Assembly (NCBI GenBank): GCA_017469335.1 | Contig: JAFUGP010000128.1 | Location: forward strand, 1-57,873 | Source: Succinivibrio sp. | Lineage (GTDB): Bacteria; Pseudomonadota; Gammaproteobacteria; Enterobacterales; Succinivibrionaceae | Direction of reading: 5' to 3' | Length of the DNA: 57,873 nt | In this document: piece after piece, positions 28,421 through 34,945 of the stretch | How positions within the stretch are numbered: position 1 is the stretch's first letter | Layout: each line of letters starts with the position of its first letter | Position numbers and translations under genes: made by a program | The notes under the pieces: generated by a model | What the model was told of the DNA's origin: nothing | What the model saw: the letters and a program-made list of their open reading frames with translations, nothing else | Database searches by the model: none

Positions 28421-29449
28421 TTAATCGAGATTGGAATCTATTTTGATGATGGTCTCGGTGATGTAATCGCGCGGATTCTCTCCTAAGCGTCCTGCCAGGG
28501 CCATAAAGGCGCATTTGACGGCGTGATAGCCCTGACTGCGCGGCTGCTGGCAGATCACAAATTTCAGCACCCCCTCGCGCAGCAGTGCCTTGTTGCCGGC
28601 GATGTCGTCAAAGCCCACACAGATAATGTCGCTGCGCCCCGTCTGCTTGATGGCCGCGCCCACCCCGGCGGTACCGGCACCGGTAACATAGATGCAGTTT
28701 ATTTCAGGATGGGCACTTAATTCTGCGTAGGTCACCTCGCGGGCGATCACATCCGAATCCGAGCTCTCGCGTGAGGCCACCTCCTCAAAGGGCACCTGCA
28801 GCCGTTGCAGCTCTTCCCGAAAGCCCTGCAGCCTCAGGTTATGTCCCAAAATAAGTTTGGAGCCTGCCACCGTCAGCACCTTAAGCCGCGGCAGATTGAC
28901 CAGCATGCTGAGCATGCCGGCGCAGGTGCGCCCGGCCTTGAGGTAATCAGAGCCCACATAGCACAAGCGGCGGGAGTCCTCCACGTCGGTGTTGAGCAGC
29001 ACTATCTTAAGTCCGGATTCTACCAGCTCATTGATGGCGGCGCGGCTCTCCTGCGTATTAACCGTGGCCAGACACAGCGCCCGGCACCCTGACTGTCCCA
29101 ACTTGCGGATGGTGCTCACGTGCTCCTGCACGTCGTAACCTGAGATGCTCAGGATCTGCACCTGCGCGCCTAACTCCTGGAACTCCCGCGCCGCCGCGTT
29201 AATGCCCTCGATGACCTCATCAAAAAACACATTGCCCAAAGCCGGGATCATCACCCCGATCTTATAGGGGGTACGGTGAGCCGAGAGCGCCCGGCCGGCC
29301 ATGTTGGGGACGTAACCTAATTCCTTGGCCAGACGCTCGATGCGCTCGCGCACCACTTTTTTGACCGCGCCGCGCTGATGCAGCACCCTATCGACCGTGC
29401 CGCGGGAGACGCCGGCGGCCTCAGCCAATGCCTTGAGGGTTATGCTCAT
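28421..29449 (-). CDS. LacI-family sugar-responsive repressor
   Basis: The protein is 342 aa from the ATG of MSITLKALAEA (an upstream in-frame ATG adding MWRFN is less likely). An N-terminal LacI helix-turn-helix (residues 1-25, ALAEAAGVSRGTVDRVLHQRG) and hinge (about 45-60) precede a periplasmic-binding-protein type 1 domain resembling ribose/ChvE-type binders (KIGVMIPALGNVFFDEVIEGI; ICVGFDDIAGNKALL). It probably represses sugar genes and is relieved by a sugar. Its promoter region carries a TGTGCACGTG site that also occurs at the 34.9-42.6 kb sugar operon, so that operon is the best candidate target. Confidence 0.85.
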   Translation of the reverse strand: MSITLKALAEAAGVSRGTVDRVLHQRGAVKKVVRERIERLAKELGYVPNMAGRALSAHRTPYKIGVMIPALGNVFFDEVIEGINAAAREFQELGAQVQILSISGYDVQEHVSTIRKLGQSGCRALCLATVNTQESRAAINELVESGLKIVLLNTDVEDSRRLCYVGSDYLKAGRTCAGMLSMLVNLPRLKVLTVAGSKLILGHNLRLQGFREELQRLQVPFEEVASRESSDSDVIAREVTYAELSAHPEINCIYVTGAGTAGVGAAIKQTGRSDIICVGFDDIAGNKALLREGVLKFVICQQPRSQGYHAVKCAFMALAGRLGENPRDYITETIIKIDSNLD

Positions 29450-29647
29450 GTTGAATCTCCACACTCTGAGGCAGGCCGGCGTGGCCTGCGCAGTGCTCCG
29501 TATGGCCCAGGCAGCAGCTTAACGACAGCCCCCTTAAAACTGCTCCCTTAAAGATGACTGTTTATGGCAGAGGGCATCTGAGTCTGGGCCGGTGTGCCGC
29601 ACACCCGAGGGCACTGTGCCATGGGCGTGCCTGGTTGCAAAAAATTT

Positions 29648-29662
29648 TTGTTGGATCAACAA
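29648..29662. promoter_or_regulatory. 15-bp palindrome, candidate operator near lacI start site
   Basis: TTGTTG-GAT-CAACAA is a 6+3+6 inverted repeat, 6-20 bases downstream of the lacI -10 box on the minus strand. That is a repressor position. No second full copy was seen at the sugar operon, so its binding protein is uncertain. Confidence 0.4.
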
Positions 29663-29667
29663 CCTTG

Positions 29668-29694
29668 AGTATAGCACCCAGGAGTGTGCACGTG
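29668..29694 (-). promoter_or_regulatory. lacI promoter with overlapping TGTGCACGTG site
   Basis: On the minus strand an extended -10 TGCTATACT occupies 29668-29676. The 10-mer TGTGCACGTG is at 29685-29694 (plus-strand reading) and covers the -35 region. A 9/10 match (TGTGCACGTT) lies at 29739-29748, inside the end of the eamA gene. The arrangement suggests autoregulation. Confidence 0.45.
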
Positions 29695-29731
29695 GACAGT
29701 TCGGAGCTTTTTTGTGATAAAACCAATGGAT

Positions 29732-30625
29732 TCAGGGGTGTGCACGTTCCCGATGATGCCGGTGCGGCACGGTCAAAAGCACGGCCGAGAGCAAAATGAG
29801 GATGATGCCCACAAGCTGCGTGAGGCCCAGGGTCTCGGAGAGTACCGCCAGCCCCACCACCACGGCGGTGACGGGCTCTAAGGTGGAAAGCAGCGTGGCA
29901 TAAATCTCCCCGCAGCAGAACACACCGCGCTGAAACAAAGCAATCGCCAGCACCGTGACGAATAAGGCGAGCGCAAGCTCGGCGAGGTAAGCCTCGGGCG
30001 TAAGGTTAAGGGCCAGCTCCCCGCTTAAGATTGCCAGCACCAGCAGTTCTGCCGCCGCCATCACACACAGCCAGAAGGTGGTCACGAAAACGGGCACCTC
30101 CCTTAGGTCAAAACGGCGCAGCGCGATGACATAAAAGGCATAGACCACCCCCGAGCCTGCGGCCAGAAACATGCCAAAGCCCTGTGAGGCTGCGGCGGAA
30201 GGCTCATAGAGCGCGGCAATGCCGCACAGCGCCAACGCGGCACAGAATAGCTGTTTTTTGCTCACGCGGGTGTGAAAGAGCAGCGCCATCAGGGCGATGA
30301 CCGCCAGAGGGTAGATAAAATGCAAGGTGGTGGCCAGACCGCTGTCGATAAGCGCGTAGGAGCTGTAGAGCATCAGGGGAGTGAGCGCGTAGGCCAGTGA
30401 CAGGTAAAACACCTGCACATACTGCCTGCGGCGCAGGGCAAATTTATGCCCCTGCAGCGCGGCGAGGGCCGCGGCGAAAAACAGCCCGAAGAAAAAGCGG
30501 CTGCAGGCCACGGTCAGGGGCGTGCTGCCGCCTGAGTAGGCCACCAGCGAGAGAAAGGGCATAAAGCCAAAGAGCAGCGCCGAGAGCACGATGCAGAGCA
30601 GGCCCCAGGCAAACTGAGCGGACAT
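29732..30625 (-). CDS. EamA/DMT-family inner-membrane exporter
   Basis: The protein is 297 aa with about ten hydrophobic segments in two homologous halves, the drug/metabolite transporter (EamA, PF00892) layout. An example is FAWGLLCIVLSALLFGFMPF at the N-terminus; the last repeat has TLLSTLEPVTAVVVGLAVLSE, the typical second-EamA signature. Substrates of the family include amino acids and metabolites; the substrate here is unknown. It is transcribed toward lacI and divergently from the sugar-binding gene at 30900. RBS GGCAGGTG lies just before ATG. Confidence 0.88.
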   Translation of the reverse strand: MSAQFAWGLLCIVLSALLFGFMPFLSLVAYSGGSTPLTVACSRFFFGLFFAAALAALQGHKFALRRRQYVQVFYLSLAYALTPLMLYSSYALIDSGLATTLHFIYPLAVIALMALLFHTRVSKKQLFCAALALCGIAALYEPSAAASQGFGMFLAAGSGVVYAFYVIALRRFDLREVPVFVTTFWLCVMAAAELLVLAILSGELALNLTPEAYLAELALALFVTVLAIALFQRGVFCCGEIYATLLSTLEPVTAVVVGLAVLSETLGLTQLVGIILILLSAVLLTVPHRHHRERAHP

Positions 30626-30899
30626 ATCACACCTGCCATGAAAGAAATACGCTTACATCATAATCCCGCCGGCCCTTAAATGCTGTTATTTTCTAGAGTA
30701 TTTCGGCACCCGGCAGAGTTGTCGGCTCCGCCTCCTGCGCTGCGGCATTATGAGGGTCAGCCTTTGATGGCAAAGATCACAACCTTTAAAGCGCAAAACG
30801 CGCAACAGCGCCCCTTGAAACTATAATCATGCCCATAAGAGCCAATCAGGGGCTCATTTATAACCAATAACTCATCAATTCTCACATCAAGAGACGTTT

Positions 30900-32015
30900 A
30901 TGAAAACTATCAAACACACCCTGTGCGCCTTGGCCGCACTGTGCGTTGCGTCTGCCGCCCTGCCTTGGAGCGCCGAGGCTGCCCTGGTGGGCATCTCCAT
31001 GCCCAGCAATGAGCGCGGCCGCTGGCTCGATGACGGCAACGAAATGAAGATGGGACTGGAGGCGGCGGGGCATCAGACCATACTCGCCTTTGCCGGTGCC
31101 AATGACGTCAAGCTGCAGCAACAGCAGTTGGACGAGATGCTGGATAAGGGCGCCCAATATCTCATCATCTCCTGCGTGGACAACAAATCCTTAGGGGCGC
31201 AGCTTAACAAAGCCCACCAGAAGGGCGTCAAGGTCATCGCCTATGACCGTCTGCTGCTCGATACCGAGGCTTTGGATTATTACGTCAGTTTTGACAGTGT
31301 GTTCGTCGGCAAAATCATGGGCCGCTACATCGCCGGCATGCTCAATTTGGACGAGTCAGGTGAAGTACCCAACATCGAGTTCTGTCAGGGCTCACCGGTA
31401 GATCAGAACGCCACCTACGTGTGGGAGGGAAGCATGGCCGAACTGCAGCCTTATCTGGACCGGCAGCGGCTTAACTGTCCCTCAGGGGAAACCAGCTTAG
31501 AGCAGACCAATGTAATGTACTGGAACCGCACCAAAGCCTATGAGCGTATGAAAAAGCTCATCGCCTCTCAGGACTATCATCCGGGGAAAAAGCGCTTGGA
31601 CGCGGTGCTCGCGGCCTCCGACGGCATCGCAGCCGGGGTTATTGACGCCCTGCGTGAGGCAGGCTATGACAGCTCCAACATGCCTATTGTGGTAGGACAG
31701 GACTGCGATAAGATCAACGTGGCCATGATGATCAAAGGACTGCAGAGCATGTCGGTGTTTAAGGACACCCGCGAACTCTCCTTGGTGGCGGTCTCCATGG
31801 TGGACGCCTTAAGCAAGAACCTGGAGGTGCCGCTCAATGATACGGAGCACTACAACAACGGCAAGAAAGTCATTCCATCCTATCTGCTTGATCCGGACAT
31901 CGTCACCACCGAGTCCTTGAAGGAAGTGCTGTTCGATACCGGCTACTATGACATCGAGGTATTCTCAGACGAGGAGTACCTGAATAAGACGGTGGCAGCG
32001 CCCGAACACAAGTAG
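30900..32015 (+). CDS. Orphan ChvE-like sugar-binding periplasmic protein
   Basis: The protein is 371 aa. The Sec signal peptide ends near ALPWSAEAA (residue 27). The mature part is a type 1 sugar-binding protein: VGISMPSNERGRWLDDGNEMK, VIAYDRLLLDT, AASDGIAAGVIDAL and VVGQDCDKINV. It is clearly paralogous to the ChvE-like protein at 41572-42636 (shared SMP...RW..DG, YDRL, GQDCD, LQSMS(V/I)FKDTR and YNNG). No ATPase or permease lies beside it, so it may feed the same transporter with another sugar or act as a sensor. TATAAT at 30822-30827 is a possible -10 box, and a strong terminator follows. Confidence 0.88.
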   Translation: MKTIKHTLCALAALCVASAALPWSAEAALVGISMPSNERGRWLDDGNEMKMGLEAAGHQTILAFAGANDVKLQQQQLDEMLDKGAQYLIISCVDNKSLGAQLNKAHQKGVKVIAYDRLLLDTEALDYYVSFDSVFVGKIMGRYIAGMLNLDESGEVPNIEFCQGSPVDQNATYVWEGSMAELQPYLDRQRLNCPSGETSLEQTNVMYWNRTKAYERMKKLIASQDYHPGKKRLDAVLAASDGIAAGVIDALREAGYDSSNMPIVVGQDCDKINVAMMIKGLQSMSVFKDTRELSLVAVSMVDALSKNLEVPLNDTEHYNNGKKVIPSYLLDPDIVTTESLKEVLFDTGYYDIEVFSDEEYLNKTVAAPEHK

Positions 32016-32032
32016 TCCGTTCCCCACTCCGC

Positions 32033-32057
32033 AAGCCCCGGCCCGCTGCCGGGGCTT
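32033..32057 (+). terminator. Strong Rho-independent terminator
   Basis: A 10-bp perfect stem AAGCCCCGGC (32033-32042)/GCCGGGGCTT (32048-32057) with a 5-base loop is followed by TGTTTTG. It ends the orphan sugar-binding gene. Confidence 0.85.
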
Positions 32058-32227
32058 TGTTTTGTGCTTGTGCTGCTCTGCTAATCTTTGGGGTCGGACT
32101 CACACACAAGAGCAATCCCATGCTCTCATCCCTGTGGGTGAAATAAGACCGTCTTGTATACCTCGCTATCAAGTTTCCCTGAGTTAGCTACAAATAACAG
32201 CCTGAGTTGTGAGTGAAAATTAGCTCG

Positions 32228-32360
32228 CAGTGTCGTAGATTTAGCAGGTATTCATGCAGACACTGTAAATCACGTACTACGTGATATGTATTGTACTTGG
32301 AACATTAGAGCAAATATTTATATTACACATATATACCTTTAAATATTCTTCAGGTATAAT
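32228..32360 (+). promoter_or_regulatory. rpn upstream region: nested inverted repeats and -10 box
   Basis: CAGTGTC (32228-32234) and GACACTG (32259-32265) form a 7-bp inverted repeat. It is followed at once by a 17-bp palindrome, ATCACGTA-C-TACGTGAT (32269-32285). A consensus TATAAT lies at 32355-32360, without a good -35, and 56 bases before the rpn start. The rest of the 400-base spacer (32016-32415), apart from the terminator, shows nothing else I recognise. Confidence 0.5.
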
Positions 32361-32415
32361 GAGCCACGTCAAGGCAAAAGAGACTGGTATCGCCTATAAT
32401 ATACTGGAGAGACGC

Positions 32416-33477
32416 ATGAATGAATTGAACGAGGCTCAAGCCGATAAGAACGTACCGGGTGAGGCAACCTCAGACCAGAGTGACGCGGTTGACAGGAACA
32501 AGTCCAAGAATAAGGCGAGTCTGGCACTTTTGTGGTACTCGGATGTTTTTGCCAGTGCCGTTAACGTGCTCTTATGCGACGGCACACAGACCGTAGACCC
32601 TGCCGACCTGCAGGACACCAAAACCTTTTCAGCCTTCGGTTTTGGTGAAAAGCTCAAGGAGCAGGCACGCGACGTCGCCAAACTGTGGGTGAGCCGGGGC
32701 ATGAAAATTGCCTTTTTGGGCATTGAGCACCAGAGTGCTCCCGATCCGCGTATGGTGCTGCGGGTCATGGGATATGACCTCATGGCCTACCTCGACCAGA
32801 ACGATGATGACGAGGATAACAGTCAAGATCAAGCAGAGGGAAGCCTGCAGGAGGAAGAAGAGCAGGATTATCGCTACCCGGTGCTCACCGTGGTGTTGAA
32901 CTTCAACCTAAAACGGTGGGGCTCGCCACGTACACTGCAGGAGTACCTGGATAAGACGCCTGATAAGATCAAACAGGCTTGCGGACCGTTGTGGAAGCTG
33001 CTCGCCAATTACGGTCCCATTCAGGTGATTGATATGGCCTGGCTTTCAGACGAACAGATTGATCTGCTCCACCCCGATCTGCGAGGTGTGGCGCTTGCTC
33101 TGCGTGGGAAGCGTCTCTACGGTAAAGCTATTTTGTCAGAAGACTCTCTGGTGCATTTCCTGGAGACAGCGCGGTTGATGTCAGTGCTGTCGGGACAAAC
33201 CAAAGAAGAGCGGGAAGAATATTTACGGCGCGTGTCAGAGAAAGCGGCACGCAAGAACAATAGGGGGATCACCATGCTTGATTTATTTGCCGACTTCGAG
33301 GCGCAGGGCTATGAGAAGGCGCGGGTCGATATGGATGCGTTGCGCTCAGATCTTGCTGCTGCCAACCAGCGTGCTGATGGCCTGCAGCAGGCGAACAACG
33401 ATCTGCAGCAGGCGAACGACGATCTGCAGCAGAAATTGGACTGGTATATCACCCGATACGGTGATAAGCCGCAGTAA
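32416..33477 (+). CDS. Rpn-family PD-(D/E)XK nuclease with coiled-coil tail
   Basis: The protein is 353 aa from ATG 32416, which has GGAGAG 4 bases upstream. The frame also opens earlier (ATG 32359), but that codon overlaps the TATAAT box. The N-terminal part is the Rpn/YhgA-like (transposase_31) PD-(D/E)XK nuclease: LLWYSDVFAS, then IAFLGIEHQSAPDPRMVLRVMGYDLMAYL with the Glu104-x-Gln106 motif. An acidic linker (DDDEDNSQDQ...) and a middle helical region follow. The tail (residues 287-353) begins MLDLFADFEAQGYEKARVD, runs through Gln/Asp/Ala/Asn heptads and ends KLDWYITRYGDKPQ. Rpn proteins are DNA nucleases with toxic and anti-phage activity that are held back by their own C-terminal fragment. 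The tail recurs as separate genes immediately downstream. Confidence 0.85.
   Translation: MNELNEAQADKNVPGEATSDQSDAVDRNKSKNKASLALLWYSDVFASAVNVLLCDGTQTVDPADLQDTKTFSAFGFGEKLKEQARDVAKLWVSRGMKIAFLGIEHQSAPDPRMVLRVMGYDLMAYLDQNDDDEDNSQDQAEGSLQEEEEQDYRYPVLTVVLNFNLKRWGSPRTLQEYLDKTPDKIKQACGPLWKLLANYGPIQVIDMAWLSDEQIDLLHPDLRGVALALRGKRLYGKAILSEDSLVHFLETARLMSVLSGQTKEEREEYLRRVSEKAARKNNRGITMLDLFADFEAQGYEKARVDMDALRSDLAAANQRADGLQQANNDLQQANDDLQQKLDWYITRYGDKPQ
33274..33477 (+). CDS. Candidate intragenic antitoxin RpnS (internal start in rpn)
   Basis: An in-frame ATG at 33274 inside rpn has TAGGGGG six bases upstream, a strong ribosome binding site. It would yield a 67-aa protein that is the coiled-coil tail alone. 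Published work on E. coli RpnA reports that such internally translated C-terminal fragments inhibit the full nuclease. The downstream genes at 33594 and 34061 start with the same MLDLFADFEAQGYEKARVD, which supports this codon as a genuine start. Confidence 0.65.
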   Translation: MLDLFADFEAQGYEKARVDMDALRSDLAAANQRADGLQQANNDLQQANDDLQQKLDWYITRYGDKPQ

Positions 33478-33593
33478 AGCCTGATGCTATGCTCAATGCT
33501 GGGGCTACTCTCTGTTTGTGCAATGGTTGTGGTCAGTTGACTTGTTCTTGATAAAGCCACGTAAATTGTTCCACGCAAAACAACAGGATCACG

Positions 33594-33944
33594 ATGCTTG
33601 ATTTATTTGCCGACTTCGAAGCGCAGGGCTATGAGAAGGCGAGGGTCGATGTTGATGCGGCCAACATACGTGCCAATCTTATGCAGCAGGAAAGAGACGC
33701 TGCCAACCAGCGTGCTGATGGCCTGCAGCAGGAAATAGACGCTGCCAACCAGCGTGCTGATGGCCTGCAGCAGGAAATAGACGCTGCTAACCAACGTGCT
33801 GATGGCCTGCAGCAGGAAATAGACGCTGCCAACCAGCGTGCTGATGCCGCCAACCAGCGTGCTGATGGCCTGCAGCAGGAAAAAGACGATCTGCAGCAGA
33901 AACTGGACTGGTATATCACGCGGTACGGCGATCAACCGCAGTGA
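33594..33944 (+). CDS. Tail-only Rpn paralogue 1 (116 aa coiled coil)
   Basis: It starts MLDLFADFEAQGYEKARVD, nearly identical to the Rpn tail, and ends KLDWYITRYGDQPQ. Between these lies an expanded coiled coil of 14-residue units (DAANQRADGLQQEI, two heptads), about four copies, so it is 49 residues longer than the tail within rpn. AGGA lies 5 bases before ATG 33594. The nuclease domain is absent and nothing suggests it was lost in place; the duplicated unit is just tail plus leader. The likely role is an antitoxin that oligomerises with the Rpn tail, possibly with shifted specificity. The role is inferred from Rpn biology. Confidence 0.75.
   Translation: MLDLFADFEAQGYEKARVDVDAANIRANLMQQERDAANQRADGLQQEIDAANQRADGLQQEIDAANQRADGLQQEIDAANQRADAANQRADGLQQEKDDLQQKLDWYITRYGDQPQ
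33696..33884 (+). repeat. 42-bp minisatellite in tail paralogue 1
   Basis: Exact or near-exact 42-base units begin at 33696, 33738 and 33780, with a shortened fourth from 33822 and a partial fifth to 33884. Each encodes DAANQRADGLQQEI. Near identity implies recent expansion by slippage or recombination in whole heptad pairs, which keeps frame and register. Confidence 0.85.
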
Positions 33945-34060
33945 AGCCTGATGCTATGCTCAGTGCCGGGACTACCCTCTGTTTGTTCTGCGGATATGGT
34001 CAGTTGCCCTGTTCTTGATAAAGCCACGTAAATTATTCCTCGCAAAACAACAGGATCAGC

Positions 34061-34285
34061 ATGCTTGATTTATTTGCTGACTTCGAGGCGCAGGGCTATG
34101 AGAAGGCGCGGGTCGATATGGAAGCGTTGTGCTCAGATCTTGCTGCTGCCAACCAGCGCGCTGATGGCCTGCAGCAGGAAATAGATGCTGCCAACCAACG
34201 GGCAGATGAGCTGCGGAGGGCGAATGATGAGCTACGACAAAAACTGGACTGGTACATCAGCCGGTATGGCGATATGCCGCATTAA
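34061..34285 (+). CDS. Tail-only Rpn paralogue 2 (74 aa coiled coil)
   Basis: It starts MLDLFADFEAQGYEKARVDMEALCSDL, ends KLDWYISRYGDMPH and has about one and a half 14-residue units plus ADELRRANDELRQ in between. The leader with AGGA before ATG 34061 is conserved with paralogue 1. It is closest in length to the tail in rpn. It is probably a free-standing antitoxin-like protein, as for its neighbour. Confidence 0.72.
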   Translation: MLDLFADFEAQGYEKARVDMEALCSDLAAANQRADGLQQEIDAANQRADELRRANDELRQKLDWYISRYGDMPH

Positions 34286-34434
34286 AGATTGAAAGTTTTC
34301 AAAATCGAGGGGCCGGATGACGCCCCTTACGCCGATGTCTGTCATTGACGTGTTTCGCCAGTGTAAACCAGGAGTAGCAAGCTGGTTTTTAGTGTGTGGC
34401 ACTTCCTAAATCGCCTCTGCCGGGGATATCGACT

Positions 34435-34647
34435 ATGTGCGACTTATTTGAGGACTTCTTTAAAAAAGGATATGAATCATTGCGCCCTGAGCTTGATGCG
34501 GCCAAAAAGCGTCTTGAAGAGGCCAAAAAACGTGCTGAGGAGGCCGAAAGGCGTCTAGAAGAGACCAAAGAAGCCAAAAAACGTAATGATGAACTGCGGA
34601 AGAAACTGAACTGGTATATCAGCCGGTATGGCGATTTGCCGAAGTAA
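34435..34647 (+). CDS. Divergent tail-only Rpn paralogue 3 (70 aa coiled coil)
   Basis: I chose ATG 34435, which gives MCDLFEDFFKKGYESLRPELDAA; GGGG lies 9 bases upstream. The start and the ending KLNWYISRYGDLPK align with the other tails, but the middle is a Lys/Glu/Arg coiled coil (AAKKRLEEAKKRAEEAERRL) instead of the Gln/Asn type. The leader is not the 116-base repeat. It is an older or differently sourced member with strongly changed charge, possibly paired with a different nuclease. Confidence 0.68.
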   Translation: MCDLFEDFFKKGYESLRPELDAAKKRLEEAKKRAEEAERRLEETKEAKKRNDELRKKLNWYISRYGDLPK

Positions 34648-34889
34648 CCTGACGATTTTCTCGTGAGTTCCCTACTTTGCCATGGGTTCGACGCGTCGCA
34701 ACCTCCCTCACGTGACTTACTGAACAGGCACTGCAGGTCATTTTGCGCTGCTTTGAGATTGCGAATTACAGCCACCTGCAAGAAAACTTACAGCAAATTT
34801 AAGGTGTTCCTCCAATATCCCGTTATGCTCAGCCATGCCCTCACATTATGGGCACCCCATAAGGACAAAACAGGCAGCCTAAGCCGCCT

Positions 34890-34916
34890 AAAAAGCGACC
34901 GCCCAAAGGCGGCCGC
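34890..34916 (-). terminator. Rho-independent terminator of the sugar operon
   Basis: Read on the minus strand, GCGGCCGCC-TTTG-GGCGGTCGC forms a 9-bp stem (one G-U pair; 34908-34916 with 34895-34903) followed by TTTTT (34890-34894). It sits 30 bases past the isomerase stop. The rest of the 34648-34945 spacer holds nothing I recognise. Confidence 0.8.
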
Positions 34917-34945
34917 ATTAAATTACCTGTTGAGGATATCTTTAA

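Larger units (their letters stand above)
33478..34060 (+). repeat. Duplicated 116-base leader of the tail-only genes
   Basis: Spacers 33478-33593 and 33945-34060 are both exactly 116 bases and about 100 positions match without gaps by eye. Both carry GTTCTTGATAAAGCCACGTA and CGCAAAACAACAGGATCA just before the start codon. In the first, TTGTGG (33527-33532) and GATAAA (33550-33555), 17 apart, form a possible promoter. The duplication unit is therefore tail gene plus leader. Confidence 0.75.

Noticed and set aside
32281..32415. Longer Rpn start at ATG 32281 or 32359
   Set aside because: The region includes a consensus TATAAT at 32355-32360 and lacks ribosome binding sites, whereas ATG 32416 has GGAGAG at a good distance.
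33309..33935. Antisense frames rich in Leu/Val and Ser/Cys over the Rpn tail repeats
   Set aside because: They are reverse translations of the 42-bp repeat; the plus-strand frame is conserved among four copies with ribosome binding sites.
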